The translations under genes were made by a program, and so were the position numbers. From contig OY282377.1 of NCBI GenBank assembly GCA_958295785.1, positions 4,280,896 through 4,344,895 of the forward strand: a stretch of DNA of 64,000 bases. The letters run 5' to 3'. Position 1 is the stretch's first letter. Each line of letters opens with the position of its first letter. The stretch is from an uncultured Latescibacterota bacterium (GTDB lineage Bacteria; Latescibacterota; UBA2968). Positions 36,016 through 46,018 of the stretch are shown piece by piece. Under the pieces are notes generated by a model. The model saw only the letters and a program-made list of their open reading frames with translations. It was not told the DNA's origin and ran no database searches.

Positions 36016-39000
36016 CTAAAGGGGCACCGCCCCTGCGGTTCCTTTTTTCACCTGCCTCTCTATCCACTGATCCCCAAATAGTTCCGCTTGTTTTAGAACG
36101 GTCCGCGTCGCTTTTTTTTCCCGATCTGGCGGGTACCCGTATTTGCGGAGGGTGCGTTTGACCAAAACGCGGAGTTGCGCCCGCACGGTTTCGCGCATCG
36201 TCCAGTCGATAGTGATGTTGTTCCGCACGGTTTTGACCAATGCGCGGGCGATGGCGCAGAGGGTTTTGTCGCCCAAAATCTGAACCGCGCTGTCGTTGAT
36301 TTCCAGCGCGTCGTAAAAGGCCAATTCGTCGTCACAAAGGCCCAAGGCTTCGCCGCGACGGTCGGCTTCTCGCATGTCCCGCGCGAGCAGGATCAGTTCT
36401 TCGATGATCTGCGCCGCCTCAATGGCGCGGTTCTGATACCGGCGGAGGGTTCGCGCCAGCATCTCGGCGAAGGAGCGCGCTTGGACGACATTCTTGCGGC
36501 GGCGGGTGGCGAGTTCGTCCCCGAGCAGTTTTTGCAACAACTCGATGGCGAGGTTGCGTTGCGGCATGCCCCGCACCTCGGCGAGGAACTCGTCGGAGAG
36601 GATCGAGATATCGGGCTTCTCCAGCCCCGCGGCGGCGAAAATATCGACCACTTCTTCCGGCGCGACTGCGCGGTCGATAATCTGGCGCACGGCGTGTTCT
36701 GCATCTTCGGCAGAACGGGGAGCCGAAGACGTGCGTTTGTCCAACGCGGCGCGCACGGTCTGAAAAAATCCCACGTCATCCCTGATACGCAGCGCGTCTT
36801 CATGGGGTACGGCCAGCGCGAAGGCAGGCGAAAGGGCGCGCACGGCTTCGATCAAACGCGCTTTGCCGTTCTCTTGCGCGAGGATATGTTCTTGGGCCGC
36901 GGGCAAAAGGCCGACTTTTCGCGCAGGCGTGCCCCCGCGCCACGCGGAGCGGTCAAACCCGTGAAACAGGGCGCAACAGATGTCGTACTTCTCCCGCATC
37001 GCCGCGACGGCCGCGCCCTGATCCAACTTCACGCTGCCCGTGCCGCCGCTCTCGGTATAGGTCGCCATGGCCAATTTCAGTTCCGTAGCCAGCCCGAGGT
37101 AGTCCACCACCAAGCCGCCGGGTTTGTCCCTAAACACGCGGTTGACTCGGGCAATGGCCTGCATCAGCCCGTGCCCGCGCATCGGTTTATCCACATACAT
37201 CGCGTGTAGAGACGGGGCGTCAAAGCCCGTGAGCCACATGTCCCGAACCAGCGCGATCTGCAAGGGGTCATCGGGGTTGCGAAATCGGCGGGCCAATTGC
37301 TCGCGCTGTCGTTTGTTGCGAATGTGCCGTTGCCAGTTCGCGCCATCCGCCGCAGAGCCGGTCATGACGACCTTGATGGCCCCCTCGTCGTCCGCGTCGG
37401 CGTGCCATTCGGGCCGCAGGGCGATCAGCTTTTCGTAGAGCGAGACGCAGATGCGCCGGCTCATACACACCACCAGTGCTTTGCCCGGCAAGACCTCCTG
37501 CCGCCTTTCAAAATGCCCGACAATGTCGCAGGCGATCATGTCCAACCGCTCGTCTGCGCCGACAATGGCCTCGAGTTGCGCCCACTTGGTTTTCAACTGC
37601 TCTTTGCGCGCCCACTCCTCGCCTTCGGTGGCCTCTTCAAATTCTGGGTCGATGCGCGGGCGCACGCGCTCGTCCAACGCCAATTTCGCCTGCCGGCTTT
37701 CGTAATAAATGGGCACGGTGGCCCCATCTTCTACGGCGCGTTGGATGTCGTAAATGCTGATGTAGTCGCCGAATACGGCCCGCGTGTTGGCGTCGCCCCG
37801 CTCGATGGGCGTGCCGGTAAACCCGATGAACGAGGCGTTGGGGAGGGCGTCGCGCATCTGCCCGGCGAATCCATCCACAAAGTCGTACTGGCTGCGGTGC
37901 GCTTCGTCTGCGATGACGATGATGTTGCGCCGGTTTGAGAGAATCGGGTGCCGGTTTTCTTTTTCAAAAAATTTCTGGATGGTGGTGAAGACCACGCCGC
38001 CGGACGCCACCGAGAGTTTTTGACGCAAGTCCGCCCGGCTGTCCGCTTGCACCGGCGGCTGGCGCAACAAGTCCCGACAGCGGGCGAAGTTGGCGAAGAG
38101 TTGGTCGTCCAAATCATTGCGGTCCGTGAGGACGACGAGGGTCGGGTTTTTCATTGCCGGCGCGCGGATGACGCGCCCGGCATAGAAGACCATCGTCAGG
38201 CTTTTGCCCGATCCCTGCGTGTGCCACACCACGCCGATGCGCCGGTCGCCGGGTTCGCCACCCGGTTGTGGGCCCGCAGCGTATCGCCCGGCCGTCTCGG
38301 CTGCACGCTCTCCGCGCCGAAGTTCCGCCGCGCGCAGGGTTTCCGCGACTGCGACTTGCACCGCGTGGAACTGGTGATAGCCCGCCATTTTCTTTGCGAT
38401 CACGCCGCCGCTGTCTTCAAATGCGATAAAGCCGCACACGAGCGCGAGGAAGCGTTGGGGCGTGCAGACGCCTTCTATCATCACTTGGAGTTCGGGGATA
38501 TTCCCGGCGGCCAATTTATCGCCGCAGATGGTGCGCCAAGGTTTGAACCACTCGCGCCCGGCAGTGAGCGTGCCGATGCGCGCCTCCAATCCGTCTGAGA
38601 TGATGAGCACCTCGTTCATCGAGAACAATGCGGGCAGTTCCGCTTTGTAAGTCTGAAGTTGTTTCCACGCCGCCCAAATCGTCGCGTCTTCGTCCGCCGG
38701 GTTTTTCAACTCGACGATGCCGAGGGGCAAGCCGTTGACGAACAGCGCGATGTCGAGGCGGCGCGTATTTCCGTTTTCAACCACGGTGAATTGGTTGACC
38801 GCGAGGCAGTCGTTGTTGGCGGGATCGTCGAAATCCATGACCCGTGCTCGCGCCCCTCGGAGGGCGCCATCCGCCGTGCGGTATTCCACAGTGACGCCGT
38901 CCACGATCAGGCGATGGAAAGCGCGATTGCGGGCCTCGAGCGTCGCGCCTTCGGGCCGCATCAACCGCCGCAAAGCGTCATCTAAAGCACCGTCCGGCAG

Positions 39001-39183
39001 TTCCGGGTTCAGGCGGTCAAGGGCATTGCGAAGACGACCCTTGAGCACCACCTGCCCGAAATCATCCCGCTCGGATGTGGGCGCGCCAGGGGCGAGGTCC
39101 GCGCCGCGGGCGATTTGCCAGTTCGCGGCAGAAAGCCATTCCAAAGCGGCGCGTTCAACGGTGGCTTCGGAGAAGGTGGTCAT
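36016..39183 (-). CDS. hsdR: Type I restriction endonuclease subunit R
   Basis: 1,055 residues. The N-terminal nuclease domain has [20 protein letters not shown], i.e. D-x13-ExK. The helicase part follows with Walker [27 protein letters not shown] as motif [10 protein letters not shown] as motif III, and [20 protein letters not shown] then [11 protein letters not shown] as motifs V-VI. The extended C-terminal region that contacts HsdM is present. ATG 39183 lies 8 bases after the preceding gene. The last codons (GTAGAVPL) and the stop are encoded by a REP palindrome, so the native C-terminus may have been replaced. It cuts unmethylated DNA in complex with HsdM and HsdS. Confidence 0.93.
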   Translation of the reverse strand: MTTFSEATVERAALEWLSAANWQIARGADLAPGAPTSERDDFGQVVLKGRLRNALDRLNPELPDGALDDALRRLMRPEGATLEARNRAFHRLIVDGVTVEYRTADGALRGARARVMDFDDPANNDCLAVNQFTVVENGNTRRLDIALFVNGLPLGIVELKNPADEDATIWAAWKQLQTYKAELPALFSMNEVLIISDGLEARIGTLTAGREWFKPWRTICGDKLAAGNIPELQVMIEGVCTPQRFLALVCGFIAFEDSGGVIAKKMAGYHQFHAVQVAVAETLRAAELRRGERAAETAGRYAAGPQPGGEPGDRRIGVVWHTQGSGKSLTMVFYAGRVIRAPAMKNPTLVVLTDRNDLDDQLFANFARCRDLLRQPPVQADSRADLRQKLSVASGGVVFTTIQKFFEKENRHPILSNRRNIIVIADEAHRSQYDFVDGFAGQMRDALPNASFIGFTGTPIERGDANTRAVFGDYISIYDIQRAVEDGATVPIYYESRQAKLALDERVRPRIDPEFEEATEGEEWARKEQLKTKWAQLEAIVGADERLDMIACDIVGHFERRQEVLPGKALVVCMSRRICVSLYEKLIALRPEWHADADDEGAIKVVMTGSAADGANWQRHIRNKRQREQLARRFRNPDDPLQIALVRDMWLTGFDAPSLHAMYVDKPMRGHGLMQAIARVNRVFRDKPGGLVVDYLGLATELKLAMATYTESGGTGSVKLDQGAAVAAMREKYDICCALFHGFDRSAWRGGTPARKVGLLPAAQEHILAQENGKARLIEAVRALSPAFALAVPHEDALRIRDDVGFFQTVRAALDKRTSSAPRSAEDAEHAVRQIIDRAVAPEEVVDIFAAAGLEKPDISILSDEFLAEVRGMPQRNLAIELLQKLLGDELATRRRKNVVQARSFAEMLARTLRRYQNRAIEAAQIIEELILLARDMREADRRGEALGLCDDELAFYDALEINDSAVQILGDKTLCAIARALVKTVRNNITIDWTMRETVRAQLRVLVKRTLRKYGYPPDREKKATRTVLKQAELFGDQWIERQVKKGTAGAVPL
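36019..36042. repeat. REP-like palindrome at the hsdR 3' end
   Basis: AGGGGCACCGCCCCTGCGG lies across the hsdR stop and in front of the multihaem cytochrome gene. It is one member of the dispersed GGGGCACCGCCCC palindrome group. Confidence 0.6.
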
Positions 39184-39191
39184 GGTGTTCC

Positions 39192-40133
39192 TCAGGCTTT
39201 CGGAAATAGGGACGAGTTGCGGGAGTTGCGAAAAAATTTTGCCACTTTCAACAGAATGTCCGCAGATTGCTCAGAAAACCGAAAGTGCGACTCAGGCTCG
39301 TTAAAGGGCCGAACATCGGCCCAAAAAATGTCTATTTCAATCCCCCGTGCCATCATCGCCAACGCGGCCACCGAGTCGCACAAATTGGCACTGACGCCAT
39401 GTTGTACCGCCTTTGCAAAAAGTTTGAACGCATCGCCCGCGATGGTCTCGGCAATGGCTGTGTTGGCGTGGTTGAGGGCGCGTGCCAAGGTGTATGTGGC
39501 GCGGCGAGGGAAAGGCGCGTACGAATCGCCTCCAAAATTTTCTCGCACCCCCATGCCCGCAGGCCCTGGCGATTTCTGATTTTTTGGGGATATCGCGCCA
39601 ACCCCCACGGGCACCGGCGCGTGCAAGGTGAGCGCGTAGCCCTCGCAATAGCTCGGCACCAAGCGCACCTCATCCAGATATTTCGCCACATGCGAACTCA
39701 TTCTACCGTGATAGACCGCACGCGGTTTCTCAGCCGCACGAGCCGCAGCAACCAACAGGTTGTAAGCCTCATCGAGCAACCCCGCGCTTTGCCGCAATGA
39801 AAGCGATTTTCCGGCCGCGCCATTGACCGACCGCATCCGTACCACATCCGCCCCCGCGGCGGACAGGTCGTAGAACACGTCGAGTTGAGAGCGTTCCTCA
39901 ACCTCGGCGAGAATTGCGACTGCTTCGGCCATGCATTCGACGTGGTCGCCAAGGGTGTCGCGTGATGGAGCTAAAATCTCCCAATTTCGCCCGCCATGTT
40001 CTTTGGTGTAGATCGTGGCTGGCCGGTTCCCCCAAGGGCCTTCGTCGTTCCACCCACGCGAAATCAGGTAGGAACGGAGGTCGCCAACTGACAGCGATGA
40101 CAACGCTTCCCGGTCGCGTATCTGAACTTTCAT
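39192..40133 (-). CDS. Hypothetical protein in the type I R-M operon
   Basis: 313 residues from ATG 40133, with GGAGGAG just upstream. The longer frame reads into IS110 DNA. It begins [20 protein letters not shown], with SWGN-like [17 protein letters not shown] nearby, and ends in a basic [14 protein letters not shown]. No membrane segment is seen, and I recognise no domain or catalytic motif. It sits 8 bases ahead of hsdR and originally followed the DUF4365 gene by about 20 bases, before IS110 entered. Its consistent operon position suggests a role with the R-M system; that is inference. Confidence 0.7.
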   Translation of the reverse strand: MKVQIRDREALSSLSVGDLRSYLISRGWNDEGPWGNRPATIYTKEHGGRNWEILAPSRDTLGDHVECMAEAVAILAEVEERSQLDVFYDLSAAGADVVRMRSVNGAAGKSLSLRQSAGLLDEAYNLLVAAARAAEKPRAVYHGRMSSHVAKYLDEVRLVPSYCEGYALTLHAPVPVGVGAISPKNQKSPGPAGMGVRENFGGDSYAPFPRRATYTLARALNHANTAIAETIAGDAFKLFAKAVQHGVSANLCDSVAALAMMARGIEIDIFWADVRPFNEPESHFRFSEQSADILLKVAKFFRNSRNSSLFPKA

Positions 40134-40142
40134 AGTGCTCCT

Positions 40143-41428
40143 CCTTGTATCTTGCGAGAAAGGGTTAATTAGGTGTTGCACCGTCGTATCGAGACAAGGC
40201 ATCTTAATGCCCGGCTCGGGGAAGGCCGATCCTCCTTGAAGGCGATGACCTTTTAGAAAAGATAGGCCCCCCGACCGCCGGGTCTATACCGAAGAGTATC
40301 TAAGTCCATTGAGGCTGCATAGACAAGGTCGGTAGGCTTGGCGTGAAAAGGTCGGGACTCGAGCGAAGACCGTATCCCTTAGAACCCCCTCATCACAGGA
40401 GGCCACGATGTCGAAATCCCACCCCTCTTTTGCAGGCATTGATGTCAGTGCCCGTGCGTTGCGCGTTGCCCTGTCAAGCGCTGGGCAAGCCGTCAAGCAA
40501 GCGACCTTTGACAACGATCCCCAGGCACACAAGCGTTTGCTGAAGTGGCTCACCAAGGGCGGACGGACGGTCTGTGTCTGCCTTGAAGCCACCGGACTTT
40601 ATAGCCTGGAGGTGGCTTTGGCCTTGCATCATCATCGCCGCACGCACGTCATGGTCGTCAATCCCAAAGCGATGCACAATGACGCGCAAGCCCGCATGCA
40701 ACGGGCGAAGACAGACGCGATGGATGCGTTGTTGATCCTCGATGATGCCCAGCGCATGCCCTTTGTGGCTTGGCAACCCCCGAGCGAGCACGTCCTGCAA
40801 CTGCAAGCCCTGACACGCCGGATGGAGCAACTCAAACAAGCGATCATCCGCGAGCGCAACCGATCCCACGCACAGGGCTACCCCATCCGCAGCACACACC
40901 TCATCGCACGCGATATTCAGGGGCATATTCGACACCTCAAACGCCGAATCCAGTACCTGCAAGCCCAAGCCCTTGACTTGGTCGAGCAGGACTTGACCCT
41001 CAAGCGCGCTTATCAACGCCTCTGCTCTGTCCGGGGTATCGCACAAACCAGTGCCTGGCGGCTCTTGGACGAACTGGCACGCCTGCCACAAGATATGAAA
41101 CCGTCCCAAGGGGTCGCACACGCAGGGCTTGACCCAAAACCGAAACAATCGGGCACAGCAAATCCGCCCAGACGCATCTCAAAAACCGGGAATAAGTACC
41201 TCCGACATGCCCTCTATATGCCTGCGTGGGTGGCCTGCAGGCATGAAGTCCATGTCAAAGCCTTCTATGACAAACTCATGGCCAGAGGCAAAAAGCCCTT
41301 ACAAGCCATCGTTGCCGTGATGCGAAAGGTGCTCCATTCGATCTGGGGGATGTTGCGGCACGACCAAGATTTTGAGGGCGAAAAATTCTATCGCATCACC
41401 TCTCAAACCCCTTGACCTTTAAGAGAGT
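40143..41428 (+). mobile_element. IS110-family element, copy 2
   Basis: Same limits as copy 1, shifted by exactly 23,999 bases. It lies between the DUF4365 stop and the Shine-Dalgarno region of the 313-residue gene. Its leader (40143-40407) is the second copy of the candidate bridge RNA and differs from copy 1 at a few positions (one substitution breaks a GATGC stem to AATGC). The transposase reads opposite to the operon. Confidence 0.87.
40408..41415 (+). CDS. IS110-family transposase (DEDD recombinase)
   Basis: 335 residues, intact, with the same FAGIDVSARALRVALS, VCLEATGLYS, AKTDAMDALLIL and RISKTGNKYLRHALY blocks as copy 1. Differences are few (for example IDVS for VDVS, LVEQ for WVKQ, ACRHEV for AYRHEV). 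CAGGAGG lies upstream of the ATG. Confidence 0.92.
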   Translation: MSKSHPSFAGIDVSARALRVALSSAGQAVKQATFDNDPQAHKRLLKWLTKGGRTVCVCLEATGLYSLEVALALHHHRRTHVMVVNPKAMHNDAQARMQRAKTDAMDALLILDDAQRMPFVAWQPPSEHVLQLQALTRRMEQLKQAIIRERNRSHAQGYPIRSTHLIARDIQGHIRHLKRRIQYLQAQALDLVEQDLTLKRAYQRLCSVRGIAQTSAWRLLDELARLPQDMKPSQGVAHAGLDPKPKQSGTANPPRRISKTGNKYLRHALYMPAWVACRHEVHVKAFYDKLMARGKKPLQAIVAVMRKVLHSIWGMLRHDQDFEGEKFYRITSQTP

Positions 41429-41435
41429 ATCTTTC

Positions 41436-41903
41436 TTACTTAACCTTGTTCATGAGCGCGTGGAGTTGGGGGCCGTTAAACATGTTACTTAAAGGCAAGC
41501 GCACCGTGATGTTGGAAGTGTTTGTTACAGTTGACCTGCCTTCAAGAGAAACCCAATAGCCGCAACGGCGCAGACAAAGCTCTTCTTCAGTTTGGTTCAC
41601 CCATTGATTGGGATCCCGAGGCATCAAAACAACGATCAAAATGCGCGGAGTTCGCGTGGAGTTTCTCAGTTCGTTGTAGTTCTTAATTGGCAGAGGAAAG
41701 TGTAAGTTGCCGCTCCTCACAATATCTTGCGCCGTCGCCTTGGCCTGAAATTCTATTCTCGGACGCGAGCCAAAATCGGACATCAGGATCCCATCCAAGC
41801 TGTCTGTGTCTGGTTCTGGCCTGACCATCTGATAACCAGCACTTGCTGCCACTGCTCTAATATATGCCAAAGAGAACTGCTCCATCTGTAAATTCGGCGT
41901 CAT
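41436..41903 (-). CDS. DUF4365-domain protein
   Basis: 155 residues. The pattern LAYIRAVAASAGYQMVRPEP, DSLDGILMSDFGSRPRIEFQ then AKAT, FPLPIKNYNELRNS, PRILIVVLMP and YWVSLEG fits DUF4365, a family often found in defence islands. The D...IEFQAK part (acidic, then QxK) resembles a PD-(D/E)XK nuclease core, so a nuclease role is plausible but unproven. GGAAG lies upstream of ATG 41903. It is in the type I operon between the TPR genes and the 313-residue gene, now followed by IS110. Confidence 0.65.
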   Translation of the reverse strand: MTPNLQMEQFSLAYIRAVAASAGYQMVRPEPDTDSLDGILMSDFGSRPRIEFQAKATAQDIVRSGNLHFPLPIKNYNELRNSTRTPRILIVVLMPRDPNQWVNQTEEELCLRRCGYWVSLEGRSTVTNTSNITVRLPLSNMFNGPQLHALMNKVK

Positions 41904-41989
41904 TGGATTCTTCCTACCCTATTCGGTGATGTGGGTCGTCATTTCAACCAGTCCAGCAAACCAATTTTTGCGAGTGTTATTATGATAAT

Positions 41990-42139
41990 TCAATCTCCTT
42001 TTAGATAAGCATTTTGCCCTAATGCTAACGTTAGCACCAGCGCGGCACGCAGGGTAGTGAGGGGGCGCGATTCAACATTAACCGAAACGCCCTTTGAAAG
42101 CAAGACGGGGAGCACTCCCTCAACAAAGGTGAAAGCCAT
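41990..42139 (-). pseudogene. hsdS C-terminal tail remnant, copy 2 (truncated)
   Basis: An ATG-initiated frame that begins MAFTFVEGVLPVLLSKGVSV NVES like the tail at 43653-43823. It diverges after TLRAAL and ends at 41990-41992 in unrelated residues. It shows that the TPR + tail unit was duplicated and then broken here. The rest of 41904-42150 holds no further gene. Confidence 0.55.
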
Positions 42140-42150
42140 CCTCACTGAAC

Positions 42151-43653
42151 TTAGGGATTGTCGAGGTCTCTAAGTTGCTGTTCCGCCTCGGTCGCCAAAT
42201 CTTCGTTGCCAGCGTTTCGGAACAAATTGATTGCCGTATCAAAATCCTGCCGGGCCTCGTTCACCCGGCCTAACTTCTTGTTTGTTATACCTCGGTTATA
42301 GTAGGCTCCGGCATAGTTTGGGTTTAGCTGTATCGCCGTGTTGTAGTCCGCTATTGCGGCTTCTGATTGACCGAGATTGATTTTCGCGTGGCCTCGGTTG
42401 TTGTAGGCTTCGGCATCGTTTGGGTCTATTCGTATCGCTTCGTCGTAATCTGCTATTGCGGCTTCAGATTGACCGAGGCTGTTTTTCGCGTGGCCTCGGT
42501 TGTTGTAGGCTTCGGCATCGTTTGGGTCTATTCGTATCGCTTCGTCGTAATCTGCTATTGCGGCTTCAGATTGACCGAGGCTGTTTTTCGCGTGGCCTCG
42601 GTTATAGTAGGCTTTGGCATAGTTTGGGTCTATTCGTATCGCTTCGTCGTAATCTGCTATTGCGGCTTCATATTGACCGAGGCTGTCTTTCGCGTGGCCT
42701 CGGTTATAGTAGGCAACGGCATCGTTTGGGTCTATTCGTATCGCTTCGTCGTAATCTGCTATTGCGGCTTCAGATTGACCGAGGCTGTTTTTCGCGCTAC
42801 CCCGATTGTTGTAGGCTTCGGCAAAGTCCGGATTTAATCGGATCGCCTGAGTGTAAGCATTTCTCGCCGCTTCAAAATCGTCTCGCTCCCCGTATAGATA
42901 GCCAGCAGAAAACCACGCCTGGGATCTAAGTTCTGTGTTGGTTTTTTCTACGACATTGGCAATGGAACGCCACTTTTCGATAGCTTCCTCAATTTTTTCT
43001 TCCCGTTGAAGCAGGACAGCGGCGGCTATCGCTTGGCCTATCGGGGATGACTCGGGATCCTCTTGGACACGTTTCGCAGTCTCGTCGGCTTTCTTTGGAT
43101 CATTACGAACAACCTCGGCATTCAATCCTTTCACAAGCGAATCAGCCTCATCGCGTTTCGTTTTGATCTCCTCGACATAGCTTTGGGCTTCGTCCGCATG
43201 TTTCTTGGAGTTTGCCACATTCTGCCGGGCTTCGGCCTCAATTTCGTGAAATCTCTTAAAGCCGATATAGCCCAAAAAGGCAACGATAACACTGAGTGCC
43301 GTCAAGAAGAGGCCAATAACGGTGAGCCCACTTTGGAGCATATTTGAATAGTCATTCAAAAGTTCTCGCCTGAGGTCGAGCGTCTTTGCTCGGTCATTCA
43401 AAATTTCTCGCCTGAGTTCGTTAATGTGGTGCCGGATTTCAACAGCGGTGGCGGCATCCAAACCCGTTTTGTTCGACTCAACCTTTGGTTGCCCGTGCTC
43501 GGGTTCATTGCCGCGTGGCGGATTTTTGGGGCTGGTCGTGTCGGTAGCGGTTGGCTTTGCCGGTTGCGCGAGAAGAGGCATTGAAGCCGCTGTTGTTACC
43601 GCAAAAGTCAAGATAATGGCAACGATCTTATGACGATTTCGTGAAGACCACAT
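42151..43653 (-). CDS. Membrane-anchored TPR protein 2
   Basis: 500 residues from ATG 43653, preceded by GGGAGG. Layout: signal or anchor (residues 8-28, IVAIILTFAVTTAASMPLLA), proline/threonine linker, a second membrane helix (LTVIGLFLTALSVIVAFLGY), a coiled coil (EAEARQNVANSKKHADEAQS), then five nearly identical 34-residue TPRs of the form AAIADYDEAIRIDPN plus two diverged ones. The repeats should face the cytoplasm or periplasm as a protein-binding scaffold. The N-terminal ~130 residues are almost identical to TPR protein 1. The start overlaps the stop of the hsdS-tail ORF (TAATG). I know no function for this family in type I systems. Confidence 0.75.
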   Translation of the reverse strand: MWSSRNRHKIVAIILTFAVTTAASMPLLAQPAKPTATDTTSPKNPPRGNEPEHGQPKVESNKTGLDAATAVEIRHHINELRREILNDRAKTLDLRRELLNDYSNMLQSGLTVIGLFLTALSVIVAFLGYIGFKRFHEIEAEARQNVANSKKHADEAQSYVEEIKTKRDEADSLVKGLNAEVVRNDPKKADETAKRVQEDPESSPIGQAIAAAVLLQREEKIEEAIEKWRSIANVVEKTNTELRSQAWFSAGYLYGERDDFEAARNAYTQAIRLNPDFAEAYNNRGSAKNSLGQSEAAIADYDEAIRIDPNDAVAYYNRGHAKDSLGQYEAAIADYDEAIRIDPNYAKAYYNRGHAKNSLGQSEAAIADYDEAIRIDPNDAEAYNNRGHAKNSLGQSEAAIADYDEAIRIDPNDAEAYNNRGHAKINLGQSEAAIADYNTAIQLNPNYAGAYYNRGITNKKLGRVNEARQDFDTAINLFRNAGNEDLATEAEQQLRDLDNP

Positions 43654-43823
43654 TATACGATCCTCCCAATTTGTCTTGTGGCGTCGCGGAGACGGACTTC
43701 TCCACTGATGAGTTTCGGCAACAGCGCGGCACGCAGGGTAGCGAGGGCGCACGATTCAACATTAACCGAAACGCCCTTTGAAAGCAAGACGGGGAGCACT
43801 CCCTCAACAAAGGTGAAAGCCAT
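43653..43823 (-). pseudogene. hsdS C-terminal tail as a 56-codon ORF
   Basis: ATG 43823 to TAA 43653 gives MAFTFVEGVLPVLLSKGVSV, then NVESCALATLRAALLPKLIS, then GEVRLRDATRQIGRIV. This is homologous to the last ~50 residues of hsdS (VNIESYNLATLRDTLLPKLI, SGEVRLHNATRQIERSI). It is fused to TPR gene 2 by the same TAATG junction that joins full hsdS to TPR gene 1. It is probably a duplication scar, though a translated mini-HsdS tail cannot be excluded. Confidence 0.7.
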
Positions 43824-43834
43824 CCTCACCGAAC

Positions 43835-46018
43835 TTAGGGATTATCAAGATCTCTAAGTTGCTGTTCCGCCTTGGTCGCCAATTCTTCTTTGCCAGCGTT
43901 TCGGAACAAATTGATTGCCGTATAAAAATCCTGCCGGGCCTCGTTCACCCGGCCTAACTCCTTGTTTATTATACCTCGGTGGTTATAGGCTTCGGCAAAG
44001 TTTGGGTCTATTCGTATCGCTTCGTCGTAATCTGCTATTGCGGCTTCATATTGACCGAGATTGATATTCGCGCTACCCCGGTTGTTGTAGGTAGCGGCAT
44101 CGTTTGGGGTTAGCTGTATCGCCTTGTTGTAGTCCGCTAGTGCGGCTTCTGATTGACCGAGATTGATATTCGCGTTGCCCCGGTTGTTGTAGGCACCGGC
44201 AAAGTTTGGGTCTATTCGTATCGCTTCGTCGTAGTCCGCTATTGCGGCTTCAGATTGACCGAGGCTGTTTTTCGCGTTACCTCGGTTGTTGTAGGCTTCG
44301 GCATCGTTTGGGGTTAGCTGTATCGCTTCGTCGTAATCTGCTATTGCGGCTTCAGGTTGACCGAGATTGATTTTCGCGTGGCCTCGGTGGTTGTAGGCAC
44401 CGGCAAATTTTGGGTCTATTCGTATCGCTTCGTCGTAATCTGCTATTGCGGCTTCAGGTTGACCGAGATTGATTTTCGCGTTGCCTCGGTTGTTGTAGGC
44501 ACCGGCAAAGTTTGGGTTTAGCTGTATCGCCGTGTTGTAGTCCGCTATTGCGGCTTCAAATTGACCGAGGCTGTTTTTCGCGTTGCCTCGGTTGTTGTAG
44601 GCAGCGGCAAATTTTGGGTCTATTCGTATCGCTTCGTCGTAGTCCGCTATTGCGGCTTCAGATTGACCGAGGCTGTTTTTCGCGCTACCCCGATTGTTGT
44701 AGGCAGCGGCAAAGTTTGGGTTTAGCTGTATCGCCGTGTTGTAGTCCGCTATTGCGGCTCCAAATTGACCGAGGCTGTTTTTCGCGCTACCCCGATTGTT
44801 GTAGGCAGCGGCAAAGTTTGGGTTTAGCTGTATCGCCGTGTTGTAGTCCGCTATTGCGGCTCCAAATTGACCGAGGCTGTCTTGCGCGCTACCTCGGTTG
44901 TTGTAGGCATCGGTATAATTTGGGTCTATTCGTATCGCTTCGTCGTAATCTGCTATTGCGGCTTCATATTGACCGAGATTGATTTTCGCGTGGCCTCGGT
45001 TATAGTAGGTATCGGTATAATTTGGGTCTATTCGTATCGCTTCGTCGTAATCTGCTATTGCGGCTTCATATTGACCGAGGCTGTCTTTCGCGTGGCCTCG
45101 GTTATAGTAAGCTCCGGCAAATTTTGGGTCTATTCGTATCGCTTCGTCGTAATCTGCTATTGCGGCTTCATATTGACCGAGGCTGTATTCCGCACTACCC
45201 CGATTGTTGTAGGCTTCGGCATAGTCCGGATTTAATCGGATCGCCTGAGTGTAAGCATTTCTCGCCGCTTCAAAATCGTCTCGCTCCCCGTATAGATAGC
45301 CAGCGGAAAACCACGCCTGGGATCCAAGTTCTGTGTTGGTTTCTTCTACGACATTGGCAATGGAACGCCACTTTTCGATAGCTTCCTCAAATTTTTCTTC
45401 CCGTTGAAGCAGGACAGCGGTAGCTATCGCTTGGTCTATCGGGGATGACTCGGGATTCTTTTGGACACGTTCCACAGTCTCACCGGCTTTCTTCGGATCA
45501 TTATCAACAGCCTCGGCATTCAATTCTTTCACATCTTTCACAAGCGAATCAGCCTCATCGCGTTTCGTTTTGATCTCCTCGACATAGCTTTGGGCGTCGT
45601 CCGCATGTTTCTTGGAGTTTGCCACATTTTGCCGGGCTTCGGCCTCAATTTTTTTAAATCTATTAAAGCCGATATAGCCTAAAAAGACAGCGATAACACT
45701 GAGTGCCGTCAAGAAGATGGAAACAGCGTCGGGCCACCAGTCGACCGTCTTTGCTCGGTCATTCAAACGTTCTCGCCTGAGTTCGTTAAAGTAGTGCCGG
45801 ATTTCAACAGCGGTGGCGGCATCCAAACCCGTTTTGTTCGACTCAACCTTTGGTTGCCCGTGCTCGGGTTCATTGCCGCGTGGCGGATTTTTGGGGCTGG
45901 TCGTGTCGGTAGCGGTTGGCTTTGCCGGTTGCGCGAGAAGAGGCATTGAAGCCGCTGTTGTTACCGCAAAAGTCAAGATAATGGCAACGATCTTATGACG
46001 ATTTCGTGAAAACCACAT
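43835..46018 (-). CDS. Membrane-anchored TPR protein 1
   Basis: 727 residues from ATG 46018, coupled to hsdS (TAATG, with GAGAGGAG upstream). Same layout as TPR protein 2: N-terminal hydrophobic segment, P/T-rich linker, membrane helix (AVSIFLTALSVIAVFLGYIG), coiled coil (IEAEARQNVANSKKHADDAQ), then TPRs. Here there are twelve near-identical 34-residue repeats plus one diverged repeat at each end, against five in protein 2. The 102-bp DNA repeats are so alike that recombination between them is the obvious cause of the length difference. The role is unknown; placement after hsdS suggests it tethers or regulates the R-M complex, or senses phage at the membrane (inference). Confidence 0.75.
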   Translation of the reverse strand: MWFSRNRHKIVAIILTFAVTTAASMPLLAQPAKPTATDTTSPKNPPRGNEPEHGQPKVESNKTGLDAATAVEIRHYFNELRRERLNDRAKTVDWWPDAVSIFLTALSVIAVFLGYIGFNRFKKIEAEARQNVANSKKHADDAQSYVEEIKTKRDEADSLVKDVKELNAEAVDNDPKKAGETVERVQKNPESSPIDQAIATAVLLQREEKFEEAIEKWRSIANVVEETNTELGSQAWFSAGYLYGERDDFEAARNAYTQAIRLNPDYAEAYNNRGSAEYSLGQYEAAIADYDEAIRIDPKFAGAYYNRGHAKDSLGQYEAAIADYDEAIRIDPNYTDTYYNRGHAKINLGQYEAAIADYDEAIRIDPNYTDAYNNRGSAQDSLGQFGAAIADYNTAIQLNPNFAAAYNNRGSAKNSLGQFGAAIADYNTAIQLNPNFAAAYNNRGSAKNSLGQSEAAIADYDEAIRIDPKFAAAYNNRGNAKNSLGQFEAAIADYNTAIQLNPNFAGAYNNRGNAKINLGQPEAAIADYDEAIRIDPKFAGAYNHRGHAKINLGQPEAAIADYDEAIQLTPNDAEAYNNRGNAKNSLGQSEAAIADYDEAIRIDPNFAGAYNNRGNANINLGQSEAALADYNKAIQLTPNDAATYNNRGSANINLGQYEAAIADYDEAIRIDPNFAEAYNHRGIINKELGRVNEARQDFYTAINLFRNAGKEELATKAEQQLRDLDNP

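Noticed and set aside
42367-45381. Long + strand frames with repeated VYSYRFVVICYCGF or GLFVSLRRNLLLRL patterns
   Set aside because: They are the antisense of the 102-bp TPR repeats and only mirror their periodicity.
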